Of a stretch of DNA of 64,000 nucleotides, positions 27,354 through 36,552 are shown one piece after another. A model generated the notes under the pieces. The model saw only the letters and a list, made by a program, of their open reading frames with translations. It had not been told where the DNA came from and made no database searches. Each line of letters opens with the position of its first letter. The first letter of the stretch is position 1. Made by a program: the position numbers and the translations under genes. This DNA comes from Acidobacteria bacterium 28-9 (GTDB taxonomy: Bacteria > Acidobacteriota > Blastocatellia > Pyrinomonadales > Pyrinomonadaceae), in assembly GCA_002050355.1 (NCBI GenBank), contig MWYY01000115.1, positions 62,001 through 126,000 of the forward strand. Reading direction: 5' to 3'.

Positions 27354-28031
27354 ATGGAAAACGAATTTGAACTTGTTCACAGAGTAAAATTTATAAAACA
27401 AGCGTGTTCGGGAAAAAAAGTTTTGCACCTGGGCTGCACCGATTACCCTTATACGGAAAAAGCTCTGGAGAACAATATGCTTTTGCATTTGGAAATTCAA
27501 AAAGTGGCAGAGCGATTATACGGATTTGATTTTGACCAAAAGGGAATTGATATTTTAGAACAAGCGGGCGTAAAAAATCTTTACCGAGCAGATTTGGAAA
27601 AACTCGAACAAGTATCTTTAAAGGAAACTTTCGACGTAATAATTGCCGGCGAGATGATTGAACATCTTTCAAATCCGGGACTTTTCCTCAGGGGAATTCA
27701 ACGTTTTATGCATGCGCAGACGAATTTGGTAATTACGACCATCAACGCCTACAGCGCCTTGCGATTTTTTATTTACGGTCTGCGCGGACGCGGCGGAAAA
27801 AATGAACCGGTTCATCCCGACCACGTTGCCTATTACTCATACAAAACATTGAGTTTGGTTCTGGAACGGGAAAATTTACAGGTAAAAAAGTTTTTATTTT
27901 ATGACATTGGAGCCGAACATCGGCAGTTTAATCGCCGAATTTTTAATTTTGTCAACGATGTCTCCGTTAAATTTTCGCCTCAGCTTTGCGACGGCGTAAT
28001 AGCCGTTTGCGGACTTTCCAAATCCGAATAA
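27354..28031 (+). CDS. Class I SAM-dependent methyltransferase
   Basis: 225 residues. SAM site V-L-H-L-G-C-T-D (about 23-30), then F-D-F-D (motif II) and F-D-V-I-I-A-G-E-M-I-E-H-L-S-N-P (motif IV/post, about 94-109). The tail has H-P-D-H-V-A-Y-Y-S, common in sugar methyltransferases. It probably methylates a sugar of the repeat unit. The stop is followed by the polymerase gene after 20 bases. Confidence 0.8.
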   Translation: MENEFELVHRVKFIKQACSGKKVLHLGCTDYPYTEKALENNMLLHLEIQKVAERLYGFDFDQKGIDILEQAGVKNLYRADLEKLEQVSLKETFDVIIAGEMIEHLSNPGLFLRGIQRFMHAQTNLVITTINAYSALRFFIYGLRGRGGKNEPVHPDHVAYYSYKTLSLVLERENLQVKKFLFYDIGAEHRQFNRRIFNFVNDVSVKFSPQLCDGVIAVCGLSKSE

Positions 28032-28051
28032 AAAAACAAATTAGAGTCAGT

Positions 28052-29587
28052 ATGATAGTGTCAAATAATAGAAGTAATGCTTTTCTCATACCGATTTTGC
28101 TAATCGGGCTTCTAACTATTATCGGTACGATTACGCTTTTAATATTGGTTGATGATGCGGCAAATCCGTTCAAGGATATGTATCTGATGCCGTGGGTGAT
28201 AATGGTCGGTTTTGTGCTTTCGCTGCCGAGCCTTTATTTGTTTTACAAAAAGAAATTCGATTTTTTTCACCCGCTTGTATTTGCCGCCTGGTCATACTTT
28301 ATACCGGCTTTTTTCCTGGGCGGTTTAATACTAGCCAGCGGGCTTTCAAAGCCTTATTTTCTGGCGTTTATTGAAGACGAGCAATACAATTTGCCTCTGA
28401 CTTTAGTTTATGTCGCAATCGGTTATATTTGTCTGACAATCGGGTTTTACCTGCCGATTAGTAAAAAAGCGGCGAATAAAATTTCAGCTCGCCTTCCTGT
28501 TTGGAATTGGAAATCTGAACAAGTGTTATTTCCGGCATTGATGTTGTTGTTAATGGGTTTAATTAACACGATTATGGCATTTATTCTCGGTATTCTCGGA
28601 TTTCAGAGAGCCGATGAAATCGGCGCCTTTGACGGGCTGATTTTTCTCCTGACTTTATTTTGGCTCGAAGCGAGTTTTTTGCTTTGGCTGGCAATCTTTA
28701 GAACAAAAACTTTGAATATAAACCATTACCTTATTATCGGATTACTTTTTTGGTTTGCGTTAACGAAATCCGCATATCAAGGTAATCGAGGAAGTTTATT
28801 TCAAATTTTTATTCTGATAAGTTGCGCTTTTATTTATTCAAGAAGACCAATTACATTCAGACACAAGGTTTACGGCGCTGTGCTGTTGGTAGCGGCTGTC
28901 GTCGGCGGAATGATCTACGGAACGACTTTTCGAAACGTAAAGCAAACGGAAGCGACGGTTAGTATGGCGGAATACACCGAAAACATTCTGACAACTTTCG
29001 ACCAGGTTGCCGAGCAGGATTTAGGCAGCACTTTTGAACAAGGTTTGACTGCAATGGCTGAACGAATCGAAGCGGTCAGCACTCTTGGGGTTGTCGTTTC
29101 TAATTATGAAAAACTAGAACCATATGAGGAAAGTTACGGTTTAGACCACAATATCTACAAAGACAGCGTTACCTTTTTTGTTCCGAGACCGTTGTGGCAG
29201 GATAAGCCTATAGCTTCAGAGCCGAGAAAATACAGCGATCTATATTTTAATTTCGCAGAAAGTTCCTTTGGGATTACGCCGATTGGCGACCTTTTGCGAA
29301 ACTTCGGACCGTATGGAATTGTGTTTGGAATGTTGTTTTTAGGTATCGTTATACGGTTTATATATACGACTCTGATTGAAAACCAAGAGTTTTCCTACTG
29401 GCGCACGACCCTTTATTATATGCTTTTAACCGCCATTTCGTATGAAGGTTTTTTCGGCACGATTATACCTTACCTGATAAAAGTTGCATTTATTGTTATG
29501 ATTGGAATTTTGATAGTTTGGTTTCTTATGAGCAGGACTCGTTCGGCTGCTTCAAAAATGAATTACCAATTAAAAACAGTTAATTAG
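28052..29587 (+). CDS. Wzy-like oligosaccharide repeat-unit polymerase
   Basis: About 511 residues from the ATG at 28052. The open frame extends back into the methyltransferase gene, but membrane-protein sequence begins here. There are about 11-12 hydrophobic segments with one large extracytoplasmic loop (about 300-410) containing R-P-L-W-Q-D-K-P. That loop and the R-P-x-x-x-x-K-P-type sequence are typical of O-antigen/EPS polymerases, which are too divergent for a firm call without a profile search. Position after the flippase supports it. Confidence 0.75.
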   Translation: MIVSNNRSNAFLIPILLIGLLTIIGTITLLILVDDAANPFKDMYLMPWVIMVGFVLSLPSLYLFYKKKFDFFHPLVFAAWSYFIPAFFLGGLILASGLSKPYFLAFIEDEQYNLPLTLVYVAIGYICLTIGFYLPISKKAANKISARLPVWNWKSEQVLFPALMLLLMGLINTIMAFILGILGFQRADEIGAFDGLIFLLTLFWLEASFLLWLAIFRTKTLNINHYLIIGLLFWFALTKSAYQGNRGSLFQIFILISCAFIYSRRPITFRHKVYGAVLLVAAVVGGMIYGTTFRNVKQTEATVSMAEYTENILTTFDQVAEQDLGSTFEQGLTAMAERIEAVSTLGVVVSNYEKLEPYEESYGLDHNIYKDSVTFFVPRPLWQDKPIASEPRKYSDLYFNFAESSFGITPIGDLLRNFGPYGIVFGMLFLGIVIRFIYTTLIENQEFSYWRTTLYYMLLTAISYEGFFGTIIPYLIKVAFIVMIGILIVWFLMSRTRSAASKMNYQLKTVN

Positions 29588-29621
29588 GTTTGGGAATTTA
29601 CCGTCTCTAAATCTCTATATT

Positions 29622-30641
29622 ATGGAAGTTGTAGTATTTACAAACGGTTGTTTCGACATAATACATCCGGGACATATAGATTTACTGAAACAGGCGCGCG
29701 CGCTCGGAACAAAATTGATTGTGGGCATCAACAGCGACTCGTCCGTAAAATCAATAAAAGGCGACCGTCGACCGTTTATCAATCAAACGGATAGAGCGGA
29801 GATTTTACAGAATTTGCGATTTGTTGACGAAGTTCGTATTTTTGATGAACCGACGCCGGAAAGTTTGATCAAAGAAATAAAGCCGGATGTTTTGGTCAAA
29901 GGCGGCGATTGGGCTAAAAATGAAATTGTCGGCGCCAGTTTTGTTGAGGAAAGAGGCGGCAAGGTTTTTTCATTACCGTTAAAGAACGGTTATTCGTCAA
30001 GCGGCATTGTTGCAAAAATTCAACAAACAGTCGGCGGAGAAACCTGCGGGAAATTAGTTAAACCGAGTAAGACAACCGATTTAATTATCAATACTTTAAA
30101 AGCTCATTTGGTAATCTTTCAAAAACTTTTGTCGAATGAAATTAATAATATAGAAATTTGTGCCGAGCTGATTTTTACAACCTTGAATAAGGGAAATAAA
30201 ATTTTAATTTGCGGTAACGGCGGAAGCGCTGCCGACGCGCAGCATCTCGCCGCAGAATTTGTCGGACGCTACGAAACTGAGAGAAAAGCACTGCCTGCAA
30301 TCGCTTTGACAACCGATTCGTCAGCATTGACGGCACTAGCAAATGATTACGGTTTCGAGCGCGTTTTTTCCAGACAAGTTGAAGGTTTGGCAAAAGCTGA
30401 AGACCTTTTAATCGCAATCAGTACCAGCGGGAATTCGACTAACGTAAATCAAGCAGTAATAAGCGCGCGGCAAATCGGTTGTAAAACAATCGGTTTGACC
30501 GGCGGCGGCGGGAAGAAACTTGCGTCAATCTGCGATGCCTGCATTTTGGTTCCCGAAAAGCGCACCGCGCGCATTCAAGAAGCGCATATCACTATTGCAC
30601 ATATTTGGTGTGAAATAATTGATACGAAATTTAAGAGTTAA
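29622..30641 (+). CDS. Fusion of heptose-1-phosphate nucleotidyltransferase (HldE C-domain type) and phosphoheptose isomerase (GmhA)
   Basis: 339 residues with two whole domains. Residues 1-140 are a cytidylyltransferase-fold nucleotidyltransferase ([12 protein letters not shown], then G-I-N-S-D-S-S-V and K-G-G-D-W), as in HldE domain 2. Residues about 155-338 are a SIS-fold Gmh[30 protein letters not shown] and S-T-S-G-N-S. GmhA turns sedoheptulose 7-phosphate into D-glycero-D-manno-heptose 7-phosphate; the other half activates heptose 1-phosphate. The HldE kinase half and GmhB phosphatase are absent from the window. The known bifunctional HldE joins kinase and nucleotidyltransferase, so this pairing is different. 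Confidence 0.9.
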   Translation: MEVVVFTNGCFDIIHPGHIDLLKQARALGTKLIVGINSDSSVKSIKGDRRPFINQTDRAEILQNLRFVDEVRIFDEPTPESLIKEIKPDVLVKGGDWAKNEIVGASFVEERGGKVFSLPLKNGYSSSGIVAKIQQTVGGETCGKLVKPSKTTDLIINTLKAHLVIFQKLLSNEINNIEICAELIFTTLNKGNKILICGNGGSAADAQHLAAEFVGRYETERKALPAIALTTDSSALTALANDYGFERVFSRQVEGLAKAEDLLIAISTSGNSTNVNQAVISARQIGCKTIGLTGGGGKKLASICDACILVPEKRTARIQEAHITIAHIWCEIIDTKFKS

Positions 30642-30930
30642 ATTTCTTTTGGGTCGGAAACATTTATAAATCAGGCATTAAAAGACTATCGGACAGAGAA
30701 TTGCAAACAGCTTTTAGTTTGCACGGTTGGTTATTCCCACCATAATCTATAATAGTTCTCAAAGTTTTTGAAGACAAAAATCCTTTCCAAAACTCTTATT
30801 TCGCTTCGGGAAAATTTTATGTTCTGGTTATGATTTTTACCATTCTGCCACATAACTTAAATATGTTTACCATCCTTAAAAAATCGACGACTTTTTTTAA
30901 TACTTTGGAGAAAATAAAAAAAAACGAAAA

Positions 30931-32061
30931 ATGAGAATTCTTATTTCCATAATAAGATTTGAACCGGGAAGAACACTAGGTTCGGAAGTTTATCTTAGTT
31001 CTTTACTGGATGGTTTATCAAAAGTAATGAATAAGGAGGAAATTGCAATTGTCGGTTCGGAGGAAAGCTGCGGTTGGGGAGAATTATTTAACAATAAAAT
31101 AAACTGGATACCTGCAAAAATACCTCGATCTGCGGTGGGACGAATGATTTTTGAATATAATAATGTAGAAAAAATTGCGAACAATTGGAAGGCAAACGTA
31201 GTATTTTTTCCGTTTAATATAATGCCGTCAATGAAAATACCGAGTACGCTGCTTATTCACGACCTGGTAAATGAATTTTACTGCAAACATTTTCCACGCT
31301 TTCGCCCGGCATATTTTAGGTTTTTAAGACGTTTAGTTCGTAACTCGATCAAAAAGCCGCAGTCAATTATAACAATCAGCAAAGCAATAGCTGAGGAGTT
31401 GAATCAGCTAAATTTACTTAATGTAGAACAACAAGTTCATGTTGTTTCTTTGGCAGCTAACCGTCGGATTAATAAAGAACAAAGACCTGAGCATTTACCA
31501 CAGGGAAACTTTAAGATTATTCTTCAATCCGGCGCGCAGTTACCTCACAAAGACCATTTAACGGGTATTAATGCTTTTGTTGAACTAAAAAGGAATTATC
31601 CAAATATTTACCGCGACACAAAGCTGATTCTAACAGGCGATATAAATAGTGATAAACAATTAAAAGAAATTGTCAGAAAACAAGAGTTGGAGAGTAATGT
31701 GATTTTTCTGGGAAGATTATCTCCCGAAGAGTTGGAATGGACAATGCAAAATGCAAGTATAGCCTGCTTTCCAACACTTTATGAAGGTTTTGGATTAGGT
31801 ATCGTTGATGCCCAACTAAGGAAAATACCGGTGATTGCATCTGATATTCCAGTTTTGAAGGAAGTATCAAGCGGCGGAGCGATATTTTTTGAGTCCCGAA
31901 ATGCTAAGGATTTAGCGATGAAAATCGTTGACGCATTGGTTGGGAAAAACGATGGCATTGTAAAGTTAACTGAAATCGGTACAGCAAACGTAGACAAATA
32001 TTCATGGGAAGTGCATTGCCAAAAGGTTCTGTCTATTCTTAAGTTTACGGCAGGTTTTTAA
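30931..32061 (+). CDS. Family 4 glycosyltransferase
   Basis: 376 residues, GT-B fold. N-terminal R-F-E-P-G-R-T-L-G-S-E (Gly-rich acceptor loop). The C-terminal domain has L-Q-S-G-A-Q-L-P-H-K-D-H, G-R-L-S-P-E-E-L and Y-E-G-F-G-L-G-I-V-D-A-Q (the E-x7-E position carries Asp as second acid). TTGGAG 22-27 bases before the ATG is a distant ribosome site. The 289-base gap upstream holds a short hairpin (TGCAAAC/GTTTGCA near 30700) and no gene that I can see. This region is more AT-rich than its neighbours. Confidence 0.86.
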   Translation: MRILISIIRFEPGRTLGSEVYLSSLLDGLSKVMNKEEIAIVGSEESCGWGELFNNKINWIPAKIPRSAVGRMIFEYNNVEKIANNWKANVVFFPFNIMPSMKIPSTLLIHDLVNEFYCKHFPRFRPAYFRFLRRLVRNSIKKPQSIITISKAIAEELNQLNLLNVEQQVHVVSLAANRRINKEQRPEHLPQGNFKIILQSGAQLPHKDHLTGINAFVELKRNYPNIYRDTKLILTGDINSDKQLKEIVRKQELESNVIFLGRLSPEELEWTMQNASIACFPTLYEGFGLGIVDAQLRKIPVIASDIPVLKEVSSGGAIFFESRNAKDLAMKIVDALVGKNDGIVKLTEIGTANVDKYSWEVHCQKVLSILKFTAGF

Positions 32062-32132
32062 TGCTTAAAATCAATTTAGTTTACAATTAACATCAAATGT
32101 CTTTATCAGGACATTTAATGTTACGGATAGAA

Positions 32133-33002
32133 ATGAAAGTTTTAGTAATCGGCGGCGGCGGAATGCTCGGGCATAAATTAGTTCAAATTCTGTCAGTTAA
32201 ATTTGATGTTTGGACGACCGTCAGAGGCGAATCTAAAGCATTTGATGAAATCAAAATTTTCGATAAAAGCCGTGTTTATGAAAACATAAATGTTGAGGAT
32301 ATACGGAAAATTGAAACGATTATTGACCGGCTAAAACCGCAGATTGTTATAAATGCCGTCGGAATAATCAAACAATTGCACGAATCGACAGACATTGTGC
32401 AGACATTAACAATAAATTCAATTTTTCCGCATCGTCTGGCAGAGATAACAAAAAAATATAATGCGCGTTTAATTACATTTAGCACGGATTGCGTTTTTAG
32501 CGGAAAGAAAGGAAATTATAAAGAAGACGACTTGGCAGACGCGGTTGATTTATACGGTAAAAGTAAAAATCTGGGCGAAGTTGATTCGGACAATTGTTTG
32601 ACATTGAGAACCTCGATTATCGGTAGAGAATTATTTTCCGCTCATAGTCTTGTCGAATGGTTTCTATCAAATCGCGGAAAACAAGTAAATGGTTATGTGA
32701 ACGCCATTTTTTCAGGTTTCCCGACAATTGTTATATCTGAAATAATCGCTGATTTAATCGTAAATCACAAAAATTTGGAAGGCTTATATCATCTGTCGAG
32801 CGAACCGATTAATAAATTTGAATTGCTTGAATTACTAAAGAACGAGTATAAAATTGACATAGAAATCGTACCGTATGAAAATTTTTACATAGATAGAAGT
32901 CTCGACTCGACAAAATTCCGAACCGCCACCGGTTTGCAACCAATCGGTTGGGAGGAAATGCTGCAAAAAATGGTCAATGATAAAACACCTTACAGACTTT
33001 AA
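32133..33002 (+). CDS. RmlD-like SDR reductase for a UDP-N-acetyl-L-sugar (FnlB/WbvR type)
   Basis: About 289 residues from the ATG at 32133; the ATG at 32097 is possible. Rossmann start V-I-G-G-G-G-M-L-G-H, then N-A-V-G-I-I-K-Q, S-T-D-C-V-F-S-G and the catalytic Y-G-K-S-K. It resembles dTDP-4-dehydrorhamnose reductases and the N-terminal domain of CapF/WbjC, which reduces the 4-keto sugar. It lacks the roughly 90-residue C-terminal cupin that CapF uses for C3 epimerisation. The two genes after it match the dehydratase (CapE) and 2-epimerase (CapG) of the UDP-L-FucNAc route. Without the cupin, an L-QuiNAc or L-RhaNAc-type product (as with WbvR) is more likely; that is inference. Confidence 0.82.
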   Translation: MKVLVIGGGGMLGHKLVQILSVKFDVWTTVRGESKAFDEIKIFDKSRVYENINVEDIRKIETIIDRLKPQIVINAVGIIKQLHESTDIVQTLTINSIFPHRLAEITKKYNARLITFSTDCVFSGKKGNYKEDDLADAVDLYGKSKNLGEVDSDNCLTLRTSIIGRELFSAHSLVEWFLSNRGKQVNGYVNAIFSGFPTIVISEIIADLIVNHKNLEGLYHLSSEPINKFELLELLKNEYKIDIEIVPYENFYIDRSLDSTKFRTATGLQPIGWEEMLQKMVNDKTPYRL

Positions 33003-33005
33003 TAA

Positions 33006-34055
33006 ATGAATTATTTAGAAGGAAAAAGAATTTTAGTAACCGGCGGCACAGGTTCGCTCGGACAAACATTGGTCAAGAGACTCTTGAGCGGGGAATTAGG
33101 GCGTCCGTCAAAAATAACGGTGTTCTCCAGAGACGAAGCCAAGCAGCATTATATGCGGCTTGATTATATGCACCGAAAAACCGCGACAGATGATGTGATT
33201 TATCAGAATTCGCAGGACGTATTGAATTTTCGCATCGGCGATGTGAGGGATTTTCCGGCACTGTTGGCGTCAATGCGTCAAACGGACGTTATTTTTCACG
33301 CTGCGGCTTTGAAACAGGTTCCATCTTGCGAATACTTTCCATTTGAAGCAGTAATGACGAACATTCATGGTGCGGCAAATATAGTCAGGGCAATACGCGA
33401 AAATAACTTGCCGGTCGAGAAAGTAGTCGGAATTTCAACCGATAAAGCCTGTAAGCCGATAAACGTTATGGGAATGACGAAAGCCTTGCAGGAGCGGGTT
33501 TTGATTGAGGCAAACAGAGATTGCCCGAATACGAGTTTTCTCTGCGTGCGTTACGGAAACGTAATTGCTTCTCGCGGCTCGATTGTGCCGCTGTTTGTCG
33601 AACAAATCCGCAACCGTCAGCCGCTTACGGTTACTCTGGAAGAAATGACGAGGTTTTTACTGAGTCTGGACAAGGCGGTAGACACGGTTTTTGCGGCGAT
33701 TTTAACGGGAAAACGCGGAGAAACCTTTGTGCCGAAAGTGGCAGCGGCGAGAATTACCGATATTGCCAAATCCTTGATGGGTGAAATCGAATTGCCGATA
33801 AAGTTTACGGGTATCCGACCGGGCGAAAAAGTGCATGAGATTATGGTTTCCGAAGAAGAATGTTTTCGCACAACCGAGCGCGACGGGTATTTTGTGATAC
33901 TGCCGGTTCTGCCTGAATTGCGCGATGAACAGAATTTTACCCCAGCTTTGACGGGTGAATATTCATCAAAGGATAATAACATTTCCATCGAAGAGTTGAA
34001 AAAATTATTGGGCGAATCGAGCAATGAAATTGCGCGTTTTCTAGTTGATAAGTAA
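33006..34055 (+). CDS. UDP-GlcNAc 4,6-dehydratase / 5-epimerase (CapE/FnlA/WbjB type)
   Basis: 349 residues. Rossmann T-G-G-T-G-S-L-G (about 11-18), F-S-R-D-E-A-K-Q, F-H-A-A-A-L-K-Q-V-P and S-T-D-K-A-C-K-P-I. The catalytic stretch M-G-M-T-K has Met where classical SDRs have Tyr, as in CapE. R-P-G-E-K-V-H-E lies near 275. It converts UDP-GlcNAc to the 4-keto-6-deoxy L-talo or L-arabino product, the first step towards UDP-N-acetyl-L-amino sugars. It is only 3 bases from the reductase gene and 20 from the 2-epimerase gene, which gives a three-gene pathway cassette. Confidence 0.92.
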   Translation: MNYLEGKRILVTGGTGSLGQTLVKRLLSGELGRPSKITVFSRDEAKQHYMRLDYMHRKTATDDVIYQNSQDVLNFRIGDVRDFPALLASMRQTDVIFHAAALKQVPSCEYFPFEAVMTNIHGAANIVRAIRENNLPVEKVVGISTDKACKPINVMGMTKALQERVLIEANRDCPNTSFLCVRYGNVIASRGSIVPLFVEQIRNRQPLTVTLEEMTRFLLSLDKAVDTVFAAILTGKRGETFVPKVAAARITDIAKSLMGEIELPIKFTGIRPGEKVHEIMVSEEECFRTTERDGYFVILPVLPELRDEQNFTPALTGEYSSKDNNISIEELKKLLGESSNEIARFLVDK

Positions 34056-34074
34056 TTTACGCCATAAAAAAATT

Positions 34075-35175
34075 ATGAAAATAATGACCATTTTCGGAAC
34101 GCGACCGGAAATAATCAGGCTAAGTCCGATTCTAAAAATTCTCGACCGGCACAGCGAACATACGACGGTTCACACCGGACAAAATTATTATGAAAGTTTG
34201 AGCGATATTTTTATAAAGGATTTGGAAGTTCGACCGCCGGACGTGCATTTCGGTATCCGGTCGAAAAGCTTGGGCGAGCAGCTCGGTTTGATACTTTCAA
34301 AAACCGACGAGGTTCTGGAAAAACACAAGCCGGAAAAAATCTTGATATTGGGCGATACAAACAGCGCGCTTTCGGCAATAATTGCGGCGCGGCGCGGAAT
34401 TCCGGTTTTTCATATGGAGGCGGGAAACCGTTGTTTTGACAACCGCGTGCCGGAAGAAGTCAATCGCCGCATAATAGACCATTCCAGCACGATTTTGCTG
34501 CCTTACACTGAAAGAAGTAAAGAAAATCTGATTAGTGAAGGAATCGAGCGAGAGAGAATTTTTGTAACGGGAAATCCGATAAAGGAAGTCCTGGACATAT
34601 TTTCCGACAAAATCGAAATGAGCAATTGCTTGAGAAAATTTGCAGTCGAGCCATCTGAATTTTTTCTCGTTACCTTGCATCGAGCAGAAAATGTAGATAC
34701 TTTGAAAAGACTCGAGCAAATTTTCCGAGCCTTTTCACAACTGGTAAAAAAATACGACAAAAAAATGTTAATCAGTGTTCATCCCCGAACTGCCGAAAAG
34801 CTCGAAGAATTCGATTTGAAACCAGAATCCGAAAAAATAGTACTTCTTGAGCCGCTCGGATTTTTTGATTTTGTAAAACTTGAAAAAAATGCGCTTGCCG
34901 TTTTAACCGACAGCGGAACCGTGCAGGAGGAATGCGCCATATTCGGAATCCCTAACGTAACTTTGCGCGACGTTACCGAAAGACCGGAAACAATAGAGGC
35001 GGGAAGTAATATCTTGAGTGGTGCTGAAACCGATAAAATAATGCGAGCAGTCGATATAGCTATTTCTCAACCTGCAAATTGGACGCCGCCGCCGGAATAT
35101 TTGAAGGAGAATGTAGCACAGACGGTTGCGAAAATTATTTTGGGTTATACGAGTTTAAAAAAACATACCAGCTAA
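34075..35175 (+). CDS. UDP-N-acetyl-L-sugar 2-epimerase (CapG/FnlC/WbjD type)
   Basis: About 366 residues from the ATG at 34075. It has the GT-B-like fold of the non-hydrolysing UDP-GlcNAc 2-epimerase family: F-G-T-R-P-E-I, H-T-G-Q-N-Y-Y, G-D-T-N-S-A-L and H-M-E-A-G-N-R-C-F-D, with R-V-P-E-E-V-N-R and L-T-D-S-G-T-V-Q-E-E near 290. The variant H-M-E-A-G-N-R-C-F-D marks the CapG/WbjD branch rather than WecB (which has A-G-L-R-T). It performs the last, C2-inverting step of the L-amino-sugar route. Confidence 0.92.
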   Translation: MKIMTIFGTRPEIIRLSPILKILDRHSEHTTVHTGQNYYESLSDIFIKDLEVRPPDVHFGIRSKSLGEQLGLILSKTDEVLEKHKPEKILILGDTNSALSAIIAARRGIPVFHMEAGNRCFDNRVPEEVNRRIIDHSSTILLPYTERSKENLISEGIERERIFVTGNPIKEVLDIFSDKIEMSNCLRKFAVEPSEFFLVTLHRAENVDTLKRLEQIFRAFSQLVKKYDKKMLISVHPRTAEKLEEFDLKPESEKIVLLEPLGFFDFVKLEKNALAVLTDSGTVQEECAIFGIPNVTLRDVTERPETIEAGSNILSGAETDKIMRAVDIAISQPANWTPPPEYLKENVAQTVAKIILGYTSLKKHTS

Positions 35176-35228
35176 CCGAAAGTCCAAATAGTTTAATTTC
35201 ACAAAAATTTGTTTTAAACGTCAAAAAA

Positions 35229-36506
35229 ATGGACAAAGGCAGCATACCGGAAGGAAAATCTCAAAAGCTAAAAGCTAAAAAATTAAAGAGACTTTGGGTT
35301 ATAACAGAGCTTTATTACCCGGAAAACAATCAGACCGGGTATTATTTGACCGGTATCGGCGAAGGGTTAACTGAAATTTTTGATGTAAAGGTCATCTGCG
35401 GTCAACCGAATTATGCTGCCCGCGGTACTCGCGCTCCAAAAAGGGAAGTGCACAAAGCGGTTGAGATTTTTCGTGTTTGGGGAACAACTCTCGACAAAGA
35501 CGTTTTAATATACCGTCTTATAAATATGCTGACACTAGGAATTTCAATGTTTTTGAAAACTTTAACAAAAGTAAAAAAAACGGATGAAATTCTTGTCGTT
35601 TCCGCTCCGCCGACACTGCCTTTTATTACTGCTTTAGCGGCGAAAATCTGTAAATCCGAATACACGCTGGTTATACAGGATAAATACCCTGAGACACTGA
35701 CTGCTGTCGGTAAATCCAGACCTGATTCGCTGTTTGTCAAATTTTTAAACAAGTCAAACCGGTGGTTGTATAGGGAAGCAAAGAATATTATCGTCGTCGG
35801 GCGCGATATGCGCGAGCTTGTTAAATCGCAGTTAACATCTGCCGGCGATGGCGATAAAGATAATACGCCGATTGAGGTTATTCCAAATTGGGCGTCGCTT
35901 GAAGAAATCGAACCGCTTCCCAGAGATGCAAATCCGATTTTAAGAGAATTAAATCTTTTGGACAAATTTGTTTTTTTATATGCCGGAAATATGGGTCACC
36001 CGCAGGATATAGAAAGCGTCGTCGCCTGCGCCGCGGAATTAAAAAATGATAAAAGATTTCATTTTTTGTTTATCGGTTCTGGCGTCAAACGGAAATGGCT
36101 TTTGAACGAAGTAAAAACCAAACATCTGACAAACTTGACAATCCTAGCCCCGCGATCGCGAAACGAGCAAAACGTTTTTTTAAACGCCTGCGATGTGGGA
36201 CTAGTCCCATTAATAAAAAAAATGCGAGGAGTGGCGATGCCGAGCCGAACATACAATTTTCTGGCGGCAGGAAAGCCTATACTGGTTTTGACCGAAGAAA
36301 ATTCCGAGCTTGCACAAATATTGGATGAAGATAAGGTTGGATGGTATGTTCCGCCTTCAGCACCAGAAAAACTTTTGAAAAAGATTTACCAAATTTATAA
36401 CGAACGAGAAAAAATTAAAGAGATGGGATGCCTCGCGCGTAGAATAGCAATTGAAAAATATTCCGTAGAAACGGCTATCGAGCGATATAAAAAGGTAATG
36501 AAGTAA
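35229..36506 (+). CDS. Family 4 glycosyltransferase, WbuB-like
   Basis: About 425 residues from the ATG at 35229. The frame extends upstream into the 2-epimerase gene, but the family start L-W-V-I-T-E-L-Y-Y-P-E-N-N follows here. It has Q-D-K-Y-P-E-T-L, Y-A-G-N-M-G-H-P-Q-D-I-E and G-S-G-V-K-R-K, with M-P-S-R-T-Y-N-F-L-A-A-G-K-P near residue 336. WbuB in E. coli O26 sits directly after fnlABC and is assigned as the L-FucNAc transferase. The same order here suggests this enzyme uses the L-amino sugar made by the three upstream genes; the assignment comes from context. Confidence 0.85.
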   Translation: MDKGSIPEGKSQKLKAKKLKRLWVITELYYPENNQTGYYLTGIGEGLTEIFDVKVICGQPNYAARGTRAPKREVHKAVEIFRVWGTTLDKDVLIYRLINMLTLGISMFLKTLTKVKKTDEILVVSAPPTLPFITALAAKICKSEYTLVIQDKYPETLTAVGKSRPDSLFVKFLNKSNRWLYREAKNIIVVGRDMRELVKSQLTSAGDGDKDNTPIEVIPNWASLEEIEPLPRDANPILRELNLLDKFVFLYAGNMGHPQDIESVVACAAELKNDKRFHFLFIGSGVKRKWLLNEVKTKHLTNLTILAPRSRNEQNVFLNACDVGLVPLIKKMRGVAMPSRTYNFLAAGKPILVLTEENSELAQILDEDKVGWYVPPSAPEKLLKKIYQIYNEREKIKEMGCLARRIAIEKYSVETAIERYKKVMK

Positions 36507-36552
36507 ATGCGTCCGATAACATTAAAAGTGCGTGAAGGTTTTTTATTATTTT

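Noticed and set aside
33617-34024. 135-codon minus-strand frame opposite the dehydratase gene
   Set aside because: It is a shadow of a well-conserved gene on the plus strand, with Ser-rich composition typical of antisense frames here.
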